Part shown: one piece after another, positions 46,376-58,632 of the stretch | How positions within the stretch are numbered: position 1 is the stretch's first letter | Layout: each line of letters opens with the position of its first letter | Source of the DNA: Azolla pinnata | Lineage: Eukaryota > Streptophyta > Polypodiopsida > Salviniales > Salviniaceae | Assembly (NCBI GenBank): GCA_037176905.1 | Contig: JBBBWG010014223.1 | Span: 4,740 to 68,739 of the forward strand | Reading direction: 5' to 3' | Length of the DNA: 64,000 bases | The notes under the pieces: generated by a model | Database searches by the model: none | What the model was told of the DNA's origin: nothing | The model's input: the letters and a program-made list of their open reading frames with translations, nothing else | Position numbers and translations under genes: made by a program

Positions 46376-46689
46376 AGAAGCTGAAAATATGATTAATTAA
46401 TTAATAAAATGGAAAAAAAAACCAAAAACCAAAAACCAAAAACCAAAAAACAAAATGAACCTAAAAAAAATACAAAAGGGGGAGTAAAAACCAAAAGGAG
46501 AAATAATTAACACCGGCCGAAAAAAAAAAAACAAAATAAAAACGGGGGATAAAAATGGATAAAACGGGGGTAAAAAGCAAAAATAGAAAAATAGAAAAAT
46601 AAAAAGGAGAGAGAGAGAGAGAGAGAGAGAAACGGGGAGAAAAAAGGGAGAAAACAAAAGAATTGTTTTATTGCGATTGATTTGATAGA

Positions 46690-46762
46690 TAGATTTTATT
46701 TTATTTTCGCCTCAGGCTCGGGGATCCCCAGGCTCGGGAATCCCAGGCTCGGGGATCCATAG

Positions 46763-46796
<34 letters not shown>

Positions 46797-46968
46797 TTTT
46801 ATAGCTTGATTGATTGATTTTCTCCTCAGGCTCGGGGATTCCAGGCTCGGTGGTCCACATATACATATATATATATATAGAATTTTATAGCGATTGATTG
46901 ATGGAGTGATTTTCTCCTTAGGCTCGGGGATCCCAGGCTCGGGGATTCCAGGCTCGGTGGTCCATATA

Positions 46969-47004
<36 letters not shown>

Positions 47005-47123
47005 TGTATGTATGTGTATATATATATGTATATGTATGTATTTATGTATATATATATAGAATTTTATAGTTTGATTGATTGATTCTCTACTCAGGCTCGG
47101 GGATTCCAGGCTCGGGGGTCCAT

Positions 47124-47157
<34 letters not shown>

Positions 47158-47215
47158 CATAGCGATTGATTTTCTCCTCAGGCTCGGGGATCCCAGGGCT
47201 GAGGTTCAAGAGTCC
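46690..47215. repeat. Minisatellite with nested CAGGCTCGGGGAT units and TA/ATGT tracts
   Basis: Roughly five units of GATTGATTTTCTCCTCAGGC, then CTCGGGGATCCCAGGCTCGG, then a (TA)n or (ATGT)n run and GAATTTTATAG. Starts lie near 46705, 46820, 46910, 47085 and 47170. Units differ mainly in the length of the TA/ATGT core. A-rich DNA with repeated CAAAAAC at 46390-46660 leads into it. Confidence 0.93.
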
Positions 47216-47970
47216 TGAAGGGCTTGGTTGGGCGTGGCGATCGATGCCTTGTGTGCCTTATCCCATTCCTACTCATCATGCATATCCCCCACCCCCAGAA
47301 AAGGAGAAGCAATTCCATCAGTGCTTTCATCTCTGCCTTCTGCAGCAGCTGCAACACAGACTCGGATTCGGGATTGGCGCCGACTAAAGCGTCGGCACGA
47401 GGCGTAGATCTGGACACGTGGATAGATTATATCGGCGCGGACTTACAAACACAGACAGACAGATCGCCGCGTACAGATCGTGCAGAGCCAGAACGAGGCT
47501 AGGCAAGAGGCGGGTTAACGAGAGCGAAGCAAGACGACAGAAGGAAGATAGACGAAGCCGGGCTTATGATTCCGTAACTGGTGTGGAGTTCGCCATCGAT
47601 TGGGATCAAGGTGTTCGAACTGCCCGTCACGAACCCCCACCGTAATCGTGCAGGTCTACGAGTCTTGCATGTAAGCAGAGGTTTCCTGAAGAAGTTCAAT
47701 GTTAAAGCTGCTTCCAGAGAGTTCTGGAGCTTTCTGGAACATGAGAGAGATATATATTTAACATATATGTGTCGATGGTTACATCATAATTGTATGTTTA
47801 ATCGATCGGCTAGACTGATTGATTATATCGAAAGACGGTCACAGACATGATCCCGAGATCCCAGACGGTAGTCACCTCGAGCATCGATGTAAAATTCTCT
47901 TTCGGCAGAGCTCCATGTCAGCAAACCGTGTCATCATCGCTTATTGCAGCCATGCCATGGCAGATAAGGA

Positions 47971-48264
47971 ATGTGCTGTCTGGCTTTGCCGCATGTGCGA
48001 AATCGAGATGGTCTGCTTGGCCTGGTTGGTTAGCTCCCTTTTCCCTTTTTTTTTATTTTTTTCGTTTTCTTCGAGCAGTATCTGAAGATCCCAGTCGAGC
48101 TCCTCGCACTGGCCCCCATCTTCATGCTCTTTTTCTTTGTTCTGTATTCAAGTCCGAAGACGGGTCCTCCAGTTTCTGCATCAGGCGCGGTGCAATCGGC
48201 ATCTCCGATCGCATATTGTTCTTGTTCCATCTCGAGCGCTTTCATCAGGGACCCCGAATTCTAG
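47971..48264 (+). CDS. Possible small single-pass membrane protein, 79 aa
   Basis: Proposed exons 47971-48024 and 48079-48264 around a 54-nt T-rich intron with donor GTTGGT and acceptor GAGCAG. The product would be MCCLALPHVRNRDGLLGL, then YLKIPVELLALAPIFMLFFF with one clear membrane segment, then a Ser/Ala-rich tail ending RDPEF. I do not recognise the family. Support: GC-rich codon texture, hydrophobic pattern, a phase-0 junction and an in-frame stop just before the ATG. Against: the intron is shorter than most plant introns and the donor is weak. A 5' extension by an upstream exon, or a competing frame ending at 48356, is possible. Confidence 0.3.
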
Positions 48265-49887
48265 CAGAGTGGCATCATATGCAACAAATATCTAGCTCAA
48301 AGGTCCGAATCAATCAGAGAGTGCTGGGACAACAGTGGACAAGAAAGAGAGTGTGATCAGATGCAGCGGCATCAGTGCACCCTCTGATATTTCTTTCTTT
48401 CTTTCTTTCTCCCCCATTTCAATGGATCTTATCATCAGTTATCGACGAGAATGCCTGTGAAGGCCAGAGCCATGACACCCATTGTATTTGCTTCTTGTAC
48501 TGTATTTGCTTGCATCACCAAACTGTGGATGGCATGATGCATATGTAGCAACATTGGTGACACAATTGCGCACGCATGAATTGTGGCAGGATGAGCTCAC
48601 ATCTATGCATACAAGCGAGATATTTACGTGTAAAGCGCTCTTCGCATTCTATCTTAATTTTGATGTGCATAAACCAACCCCTAGGAATTCCATCTACACA
48701 AAACACTTTTGCCAAGTCTACAGAGAAGAAATCCGAAATTCGCCATCCTGAATGCATTCAGCTAGTGCACTATAAAGACATCTCGATCGGAAGCCAAACG
48801 CATAAGAGGTTTTTCGGACCTTTTGCATATCAATTTTTAGCCCTTGCCTAGTAACTATACCAGAGGATTTGCGATCACTACTCACACACTTAGGCATCAT
48901 GTTATAGAAGGGACACGAACATACAAAGCGCAAAGAGTAAGACCTTATGCGATCTAATACATTGAGCAGATCCAAATAGTCTTCGAGCAAATAGTCTTCT
49001 TTAAACAGGTTCACACATGGTACCAAATAGTCTTCACACATGTTCCAAAATAGGTATGCATCACAGTAAAAAAAAAAAAAAAAAAAGGAATGGCTTCTCC
49101 TTTAATTAGCATAGCATGACTCCCAAACTTCAATTCAGGGTTTCCATTGATTCTGTCTGCTCTAGGACGTACGAGTGACAATGTTTTTCATACAAATTTA
49201 ACATCAACACTTACATTGGAACCGTTGCTACACGTACCTTTGTGATCGACTATGGTGTACATACAAATAGAAAATGACCATATGGTTTTAAGTATCAATG
49301 AGATCAAGCTGAGTAACTGCTCTATGTTTCCTACATATTTGTCATGATTTCCTTTTGCCCATAGTTGCGATTGGAAAGTCTTCATTGCAACCACCATTTT
49401 AACCACCATTGTTAAAAACATGGTTCATAACTTACTGATAAAATAGAACATAAATTGTTTAATCGTGCTTAGATTGTAGTACCAAAACCTCAGGCATTAG
49501 ACCCTGATTGCTAGCTTTGTCGGTGGCATCTTACACTAATGACAATCTCTGATATGAATGACCACAAGAGTTGGGCTACTCTTTGGAGGTTGTGTGAAGC
49601 CTTTCATTTAATTCAACGCCAGAATGTGGCCTGCAATTTCAAAGAAGTGATGATAAACCTTGTTTTGCTTTTAGCAAGCAGCAAAGAAAAACATGTGTGC
49701 ACACTCGTTGCAACAAAATTTCCTTGTTTTATACTTTGTGAGCATAAATTACCGTTTTAAGATTTGAAAATTGAACCCAATCCCAATCTCGGAATTAGAG
49801 GCTTCATTTACCTTATCATTCTGTTTTCCCCAGTGAGAACTAATCACTCCATTTGCATTTCATAAATGCTTGAGCCATAGTTATTGC
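48265..49887. other. Intergenic region, no gene seen
   Basis: Holds a (CTTT)n run at 48391-48411 and an A-run near 49066-49086. AT-rich, with short ORFs on both strands that match nothing I know. Confidence 0.65.
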
Positions 49888-52800
49888 TCATTTCCTTTTC
49901 GGCTTGCCTTTGCTGTCTTTGGCATCTTCAACCGGTTTTGGTTCTTGGTCTTGCCAATTCTGAAAAATGATGAGATTCCTCTTTTAAAAAGTGTTCTCAA
50001 GCGAAAGCATATATTTGGTCAATGCCAATCATACATCATATTCATTCATATAATTGGTTAATCTTTCCTTCTCTAATGCTACCATGCAATAGAAGCCTCC
50101 ACTTGTTTCAAGAATCTCATGTATTACTTTATCCTTAGGTAACCCCTTTTCTCAATGGTAAAAACTTAAAACTGTTCTAGTGGAAGAATATATTTGCATA
50201 ATTGCCCCTTTGTATGAAATGCAGTTCATATAACTTGTTAACCTTTCCTCCACTATATTTTGCCATGCATCAGAAGTTTCAACTTACTTCAAGGATTTCA
50301 CGCATTCCTTTATCCATAGGTAGAAATTCCCATAGACGAGCGATTAACTCCTCTGGCACAAGTGGATGAGAATGCAGCTGCATAAAAGTTTGTCATAATA
50401 TCAATAAAAAATGTGAGATTGAATATTTCATTAGATTGTCACCACATCACATTACCTTGCGCAATCGTTTCTTTGTTAGGACAGATTTGCACACTTCTTC
50501 AATGATACCAGGACTATAGTCTGTTGAAAGATGCGCCAAAATTGAAAGATTGAAGTTGAGTTCTAGCACCCCTCCATTCCTCTCAAGCATCGATCGCCAC
50601 AATAGCACTCTACTGGTGTAGTCAGGGTAAGGAACAAATATTCTTTTGGCAAAAAGGCTAAATAGACTCGGTGCCTTTAGAGGTGCAAACTGAAGATTTT
50701 CCATAAAGACAATGTAGTGAGCCGATGTGTCCTGACATGTCACCACAAATTCTCTTAATGAAAACAACTAGTTACCTGTGGGTTTGATGATGTGCCAATG
50801 AGTAGAACACGATCTCCAGGCTGCAATGAGGAAACTTCTTTGACGATTGGGCTTTTCAATCGGGATGGCTTATCTTTAAGACCGCTTGCTTTGAACTTCT
50901 TTTTATCTCTAACAAATAACTGCATCAAATCAAATAAGCCCAATGTGCATATTTCACCATGAGAAGTTGATGTAAGAGTGGATATACATATAACATTAAT
51001 TGACCATGGTCCAACACGACTACCTTCGTGTATTACATAAACATGAAAATGATGAACCTGTGTCTAGAGATGTTTTATTCATAATGTGATGACAAACAAT
51101 GTTTGATGTTTGGATCATGGAAAATATATTTATAAGGTGAAGCTGGAGAGTAATGTGTGAGAGAGATTTTTAATGCTGTCACGCACATCATGTGGGATTT
51201 TCAGGTTCTACTACCCATATAATGTGGAACTTTTAGGTTCTGCTACCCATGTAAAGCGAAATAGTAGATTCGTAGGCACTACTGCAGATTTCATTAGTAT
51301 GATTATCTGATTGTCTTCATAAAGCCATCCTCAATAAATATTCACAGACACAAATAATGACATGCTTTTGTGATATTTTATTTTCCTGTTATATTGAACC
51401 ATGAACTTCTAAATAAATGAATAAGGCATTGTAGCAGTTAGTAGACCAAAACAGTTACTATGGTAAATTTCTCATAAATGATTAGCCTTCCAATCAACCA
51501 ATCAGACATTTTCTGCAATTTTTCATAGTAATAATTCTACAAAAGGAAAAACTGTGCATGTACGTATGTTGCTGTGATAAACCACACATGATAACAGGAT
51601 TCATCAACAGAGGAGCAAAGCTATTTACCACAAAAATGGCAGATCTGGCCAACTATTGGTTGGAAGGAAAAAAGTGGGATTATATCTGTGATGTTTAAAA
51701 GCACTAGGCTCTCTGGAGTTAAAAGCTCAAACACCACAAATATAATAAATTTAAATGATTTGGGTCCTCTTCAACAAGCATTACATATTAACATGGTTTA
51801 GAACTTGAAATTCATGTCCAAAGGAAATCATACCATCTCAACATTGTCAATGTAGATAATTGATGGTGCCATGATTTTTGCAACCTTAAAAGCAACCTGT
51901 ATCATCATTTTTAGTTGACCTCCAGGATATTTACCATCTATGTTTTTTGGGGACAAATTAATGAATGTTGCTCCTGCTGATGAACATGCTGCATGAACCT
52001 GAATGCAGGACATCTCAAGATTAGGAGATCTAGAAAGAAGATTATACAGAAGACAAAGATATTTTTTCCCACAAATCAACTACGTACGAGTAATGTTTTT
52101 CCATTTGCTTCCCCACCATAAAGGAGAACAGATGGCACAAAAGGAGAATTTTTGTGAATAAAATCAGATGCCAGAGGGAGGACACAATATTCCATGACTG
52201 CTTTCCTTACCTGCCATATAAAATTAAGGCAGGGTAAAACCAAAGTAGATCAGAAGACCACTTTCTATATAAATAATAGCAAAAAAATAGTGGTTGATTG
52301 TGTGAATAAACAGAAAACAATTAGTATGCTTCAAGACACTCTCTGCAATGGTAGGTTGAAATGCAGAAATGGAGAAAATTTTCAATGTCATGCATAATAA
52401 ATGACTGTTCCGTGATACGAAAACATTTGTTAACCTTACCTGTGCAATTGAAGATTTTATTATAGTAGAACCATTCACAGTAGTAGTCTGTAGATTATCA
52501 ACTCCTATATAGTCATCAAATGACTTGTTTGGACAAAGTTGTATTGTCCCTTTCTCAGCAAGTTCATTGAAAAGAAATTCCAGGCTTTTTTGACCTGTTT
52601 TATCTTTAGGTTTCTTTGGTTGTTTAACATTCATGTCGAGAATTGTAAATTTTACTGCTTCTTCTTCGCCCTTCTTTGAACTCTTTGATTCTTTCTTCTT
52701 TTCCTTATTTAAAGCCTTTGCTTCAGCCAACATCTTCTTTTTGATATTGTTAAGAATAACCCTTGTATCCTGATCGACTTCTAGTCTCACCTATAGGAGC

Positions 52801-55800
52801 AGGTGCATTAGTTCATCAAAGTCTCTCCACTTTCTATGAGCTCTTGTGATAAATTATGTGCAAGCATAAATATGGACAATCAATCCTTAATCAGAGCTTC
52901 ATGGCTATCTTTCCTTATCTAACTAGCACAAGGTTTCCTTTTTATTCTGGAATTTACCTCTTCAAATATGACAGGCCGTAGAGACGATTTAAGCAGGTCT
53001 GGATCATATTTTTGAGGCAGGTTTGACGAATCATCTTTGTCATGCCATCTGTTATTGTATATTTGCACACTTTTCATAACATGATTTCTAAAGAACATAG
53101 GACAAGACTTTGCCTGACCCTCTTCTGCAGGTGGTAGTGGTACCTTCTTAATTACAGAAGGGCGAGATTTCTTTTCACTTTGTTCATTCTTCTTGTCTTT
53201 TTTACCTTCATCTATAAAATCCATCCTGGGAGGGGGGTTCAGTATATATTTACTACCACCTTCATCTGGTTTTGGAAATGTTGGATAATAGCCAGTCTCT
53301 GGGTTACGATTTTCAAGTAGCCACCTATTTATTTCCTCTTGTACAATTTCACGCATTTCTTGGCCTTCTAACTCCTTCAGTTTCTCTTTTGCAAATGCAA
53401 ACGCCTCATCGTAGTTCAGCTTATTCAAAGCTTGAATGCTCTTTCTTCTTTGCATGTTCTCCCTCAATTTTGCATAAACCTTTTCCCTTTCAGGATTTTG
53501 GGAGGATTCACTCATGCCTGCCTTTAAAAGTAAGGATTAATTAGATCTGAGAGTTTTCCAAGAGTCCCAAATTTGAAAAGTATCCAAGCTACAATTTGAC
53601 AGGAAGTTGATTTAACAAATTGGACAAATAAGCAAATGTAAAACTATGTTTGTGGTATTATTTTCTCCATCAAGGATATTCCTACTATATATATTGAACT
53701 TGTATTCTAAAATATTGCCAGCGGATGAAGCTTGCATAGCCAATCTGTTTATAGATAGCCTAGCCCAGGAACTATTCCTTCCAATTTTGTGAGATTAAAT
53801 CATTCAATGAAAAGAGCTGCTCATTGGGGCTCTCTTCAATCAAGACACCCCATTTTTCCAAATTTTTTCTATTTTGAGGAACCTCTCTCACACATGGTCA
53901 CTCATTATCACACTGCCTAATTACAGAGGGAAACAGAAGCACAGGTTGGGAAATATGAGCCACAGCTAAGATGAGATTAATCACCAGGAGCAAAACTATA
54001 CTATGTTACGATGCACAAGCTTTACTACAAAAGGCATCCCTAGATATCATGTGAGCCAAAAATCATATTTACCAATTAGAATCAATTCATGCTCTGCACT
54101 ATGTTTCACACGGCATCTTCCAAGGAACCCCCGAGCTCTATATAGAGTGATTAAGGTTTGGCAACGTGAAAAAAACATAGTGAATTACAAATAACTATGT
54201 TAAGCATACATCATCATTGTTTTTTATTGGATACAAAGCTTGTATTTTCCTTGCAGCTGCTTCTGGAGAGAGAGCTTCCTCTCCCGAGTGCTTATGATGT
54301 AGTTCTTCTTCTTGCATTTTTCTGTGAAATAAATTTCAGAATTCAAGCATTGTCTAGCAAGAATGAGCACCGGCTATAATTTTGTTTTATGAGAGCAATA
54401 GTTCAGTTCATACTTTATTTTGAATAGCTCAGCAATTCTTTTCCGGCTTTGGCGTCCCCTCTCACAAGCCTATAAATTGAGGTTATTTAATTAGATCAGG
54501 AGTTTGTACTTTACTCTCATATGTTAGCAGTGGATTACCTGAATGATACCAATGGCCACTTCCTTGGACATTGTGGATTCATTTACAGATGGAATCTCTG
54601 GTTTATTTGTTTCCACACACATATCCGCCTATAAGAAAAGAACATGACACATAATTACATTATACTTTCAAATACCGTCAATCAAGGCTGTCATCACTCG
54701 AGCTACAAGGAACCTTTCATGTAATAAACTAGTCTTATAGCTGTTAGACTTAGTATACAGCCCCGGAAATCCAAAGCTTAAAGTAAATAAGTTTCTTTTT
54801 CTTGATTACTTAAACAGATCATTTGTTGACAACCTGATCCTTTTTGAATGATCAAAATTATCGCATAGCACTTTTACCAAGCTAGCTTGCAACGCAAAAC
54901 ATACTGAGTTTGCATAACAATAGATATATGTACAAATTTAACTGCCAATCGCTTAAACAGCAGATACTTTCTCAGGTCATAGAGGACAATAGGAAATCGA
55001 CAACATGAAGACATTATTCTATCAACCCTCTTTAATATAGGAAAAGAATGCTCAATAACAAGTGTGGAATAGATACATATGGCAAGTTGGATATTATTCT
55101 TACAAATTGCTTAGATTCCCTATTCTGAAATATATAAATTGAGGGCATACAAACAGTTGCTTCTGAGCCTGTAGGGTTGCAGTGTTGTCATCGATCATAA
55201 ACCGTGGATGTGGAACTTCCAAGGCTTCAGAACCCAAATCCAAATCTTTCTGTTTGCATTCATATGTGAATCATTTTTACTTGATGAAAGAAAGGTAAAG
55301 CAATAGGTTTGTGTAAATAGTTTGCACTTGCCAAGATCGGATAGAAATCCAGAAATTCTGAGCCTTTATTCAAGTATACAATCCACTGCACCAAAAATAA
55401 ACACAAGAAATTGAATTATGAATAAGAAAAAGTTGACTTCAAATAACCCTTAAGTCCTCAAAGAAAATGTTTAGTACTAAAAGTTTGGGAGCCTAATGAT
55501 TAAAGACCTATTAGAACCATTCTAATATCTATGCGAACAACCCTTCGAGAATTTGTTTGGGCTTGAGAGAATTTGGTTCTTCAGTCAGCAATATTGGTGA
55601 TGGACATACTGGCATGCAAAATTGATGAGCAGTGGAGACGGGGACTAGCAGCTTCAGTGCATTCTAACAATCCAACATCCAAGAAAACCATACTCACATG
55701 TTTCAACTCTAAAATTCGCCCTATACATGTCTCCAAGGTTCTCCTTAGATCAATGCGCTTCTGTGCATGAATGATCTGCAATGTTCAGAGCAACATTAGT

Positions 55801-56854
55801 ATCACCTAAAAAATTAATGCATCAAATGTTCAAAAAGACAGTAATGTTCATTATTAGTCTTTCTTGGTCATAATCTTACCTGATCGTAACAATCTTCTAG
55901 TTTCTTGTAAATCTTTATATACCGCAAATATAACGAGGAGGATTCAAATAATCCCTAAAGGGAACATTTTAAAATCATTACTCACAGTTTACAAATTAAA
56001 TACACAAGGTTGTCTGACAAAATTCTCTGAAGGGCAATATGAAATAGGCATCCATGGTGTAGTTATATGTCATCAATGCTCAAGACTGATAAGGATGGAT
56101 TATCAAGTATAAATTTTTTATTTTTGTATGTTGACACGGAAATAACTCCATCCATATCTATGTGAACAATATCATGTCTTTAGTGATTCCACGCGATTCA
56201 CAACATACATTCAGACAAGCAAAACAAGGTGGTATCACCATCTAGAGAACACTGAGTTCATTACATGTGTTGAACTACCTTGGATAAATCTCAAATTTTA
56301 AATGATAAATGCAGAGAAATCTCTTTGACGAATTGTTACAATTATACAAGGTAAAGATTCTCATCGCCTTCTGTTCAGCAAGCGTACAAATAATCTCATC
56401 ATAGCCTATCTACAACGCTTTGAAAACTGAAATACCTTGTCAGCTTTTACACCATCATCTTGAACTACTTTAGATAACTCTTGCATCGCTTCTTCTAATT
56501 GAATATCGAAGGTTCTAAACAAAATAAAAAAATAAGAAGGACGAAACAGCATAGGTTTCTCGATCAAAAGCACATAGAACAGCAACATTCCTCCTGTACG
56601 ATTATAAACAAAAACAAGCTTTCTTTTTTCCTGAAACTTGCATGGTTAAGAGATTCAGATTGCGTTTCTTCAGCCGGATTCATGAGTAGGATTCGAAAAA
56701 CGTCCAGCGAACGAGTTTGGAAATGATGGACGGGCGTCCGGAAAGAGGTCGGATGACGATGCAGGGAAGCAATTCATCTAGAACCGAATCAACACAGACG
56801 GGAGAGAGAATGAAAACGGTGTGTGGGAATCAAGGAGACTTACATGTGAGACAT
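49888..56854 (-). CDS. DRC11: DRC11 / IQCA1, AAA+ subunit of the ciliary dynein regulatory complex, 798 aa
   Basis: Seventeen minus-strand exons: 56844-56854, 56436-56514, 55880-55954, 55698-55775, 55332-55385, 55151-55249, 54539-54628, 54414-54469, 54210-54321, 52958-53521, 52440-52790, 52088-52210, 51834-51998, 50776-50919, 50456-50689, 50288-50377 and 49888-49959. They close in frame at 2397 nt. Text follows human IQCA1 throughout: KRIDLRRTLETCIGRILELKH, ALEVPHPRFMIDDN, AAARKIQ (remnant of the IQ motif), NRWLLENRNPETGYYP, Walker A GGEANGKT, INLSPKNIDGKYPGG, Walker B IIYIDN, GDRVLLIGTSSNPQ, VPYPDYTSRVLLWRSML and a Lys-rich C-terminus. DRC11 is a nexin-link protein of motile axonemes (known), so here it should act in sperm flagella. 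The first exon codes only MSH plus part of a codon. The 54209-53522 junction in the IQ region is the least certain. The intron after 55332 uses a GC donor. Confidence 0.93.
50026..50165 (-). pseudogene. Decayed duplicate of the penultimate DRC11 exon end
   Basis: The intron between 49960 and 50287 holds a copy of the last part of exon 50288-50377 and its downstream intron, offset by about 190 bp. The copy reads DKVIHEILE where the exon reads DKGMREILE. At the splice site GTAAGT has become ACAAGT, so the donor is lost. Similarity continues into the intron (CTTCTATTGCATGG against CTTCTGATGCATGG). Confidence 0.78.
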
Positions 56855-56877
56855 GATCGATGCCTGACTGATTCGAT

Positions 56878-56912
56878 GGCGATGGCGATGGCGATGGCGA
56901 TGGCGATGGCGA
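56878..56912. repeat. (GATGGC)n microsatellite in the DRC11 leader
   Basis: Six-base GATGGC units, about five or six copies, lie about 25 bp upstream of the minus-strand DRC11 ATG. On the transcript strand they read GCCATC. Confidence 0.9.
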
Positions 56913-56929
56913 AGAAGAAGAACAAGAAG

Positions 56930-57990
56930 AAGAACGGGTAGATTTTGTGTATCGAACAATCAGGAAAAACAGAAGAAAATTAGAAAGCTGTAATTTTGAT
57001 CTACAAAAATGAACCCTGAAAATTTCTCAAAAAAAAAGGGGGGGTAAAAAATACTAAATAGAAAAGGCACATAAAATCAACAGCAAAGGGTGAATTTTAG
57101 GGTTTAGGGTTTAGGGTTTAAGGTTTAGGGTTTAGGGTTTAGGGTTTAGGGTTTAGGGTTTAAGGTTTAGGGTTTAGGGTTTAAGGTTTAGGGTTTAGGG
57201 TTTAGGGTTTAGGGTTTAGGGTTTAGGGTTTAGGGTTTAGGGTATTAACTTTAGGGTTTACGGTTTTATAGTTTTAACCCTGAACCCTGAACCTTGTCAT
57301 GGAGAAATTTATTTGCACCAGAATTTCATGTTTGTTTTCTTTCGATCGATATCTTGTTGGAAAAGAAAAGATCTGGCGATTGCAAAGAAGAGGAGGAAGA
57401 AGAAGAACGGGTAGATTTTGCGTATCGAACAATCAGAAGAGCAGAAGAAAATTAGAAGGCCGTAATTTTAATTTACAAAAATGCCCCCTGAAATTTTCTC
57501 AAAAAAGGGGGGGGGGGGGAATACTAAATAAAAAGAGCAGAAAAAATCAGCAACAAAGGGTAAATTTTAGGGTTTAGGGTTTAAGGTTTANNNNNNNNNN
57601 NNNNNNNNNNNNNNNNNNNNNNNNNNNNNNNNNNNNNNNNNNNNNNNNNNNNNNNNNNNNNNNNNNNNNNNNNNNNNNNNNNNNNNNNNNGGGTTTAGGC
57701 TTCAGGGTTTAGGGTTTAAGGTTTAGGGTTTAGGCTTCAGGGTTTAGGGTTTAAGGTTTAGGGTTTAGGCTTCAGGGTTTAGGGTTTAAGGTTTAGGGTT
57801 TAAGGTTTAGGGTTTAGGCTTCGGGGTTTAGGGTTTAAGGTTAGGGTTTAACGTATTAGCTTTAGGGTTTACGGTTTTACGGTTTTAACCCTGAACCTTG
57901 TCATCCCGTAAATGGAGAAAGACATTTGCACCCGAATTTCATGTTTGTTTTCTTTCGATCGATATCTGGTCGGAAAAAAAAAATAGATCT
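56930..57990. repeat. Duplicated unit with TTTAGGG telomere-like arrays and an assembly gap
   Basis: A unit of GAAGAACGGGTAGATTTTG, an oligo-A/G stretch, then TTTAGGG/TTTAAGG arrays, then TTTAGGGTTTACGGTTTTA and AATTTCATGTTTGTTTTC, occurs twice: about 56930-57385 and 57395-57990. The first array (57099-57250) is nearly pure TTTAGGG. The second contains a longer unit with GGCTTCAGGGTTTAGGG. Positions 57591-57690 are exactly 100 N, a conventional scaffold gap, so the true length is unknown. Confidence 0.93.
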
Positions 57991-58632
57991 GTTTGTCGAT
58001 ACCTGATGCCATCCTCCGCATCGATTTCCTTTTTCTTTCCCTTCCGATAAAAAAGAGAACAAAATCTCTTGGGGAATACATTTAGAAACAACGACGATGC
58101 GTTCAGGTAAAGGAAAGAAAAATGGAAGAAGTTCCTGGATCCGGAAAAATCCGTGCAAAGACCGAGCGCAAAGCACGAAGAGACAAGCCTTTCCGAGATC
58201 ATCTGAGATTTGATTTAGGAAGCCAGAAAGGGTATTGAAAGGATGAGAGAATGTCTGGGTACAAACTCCGGATGCAGACGAATTCGTGAGAAGCTCGAAT
58301 ACAATCTTGCGATGAGCCTTGAATGTATGATCTCGACGAGATCTCGATCAGTATTGCTTTCAAACTCAAAACCTTTGCTGATGATGATGGCCTCGAACTC
58401 CTTAAGCTCCGTTCACGTTTCGAATTGAGTAAATGACCTCGATTCTCAACGTTAATCGCTCTACTTGGAGGCCCTCGAGCTTAACTCACTTCAAAGGTCA
58501 GTCGAGAGGGGAGCAAAAAAATAAGTGAATCTGACATAGCTATTAGAGGCAGAACAATACCGATTATCTTGCAATGAGCTGGTGTGGGCTATAAATTCAA
58601 GAACCAAAATCAAAAAAATTTCTCAGAAAAAA
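57991..58632. other. Intergenic, no gene seen
   Basis: Mixed-composition DNA with short ORFs on both strands; none resembles a known family. Confidence 0.6.

Noticed and set aside
45538-46400. Plus-strand ORFs of 262-277 codons rich in Ser, Phe and Pro
   Set aside because: Translation of CTT and CCA microsatellites in several frames; no domain, no credible codon use.
48030-48245. Minus-strand 71-codon ORF ending in a Lys run
   Set aside because: It is antisense to the hydrophobic plus-strand frame, and its Lys run is only the T-rich intron read backwards.
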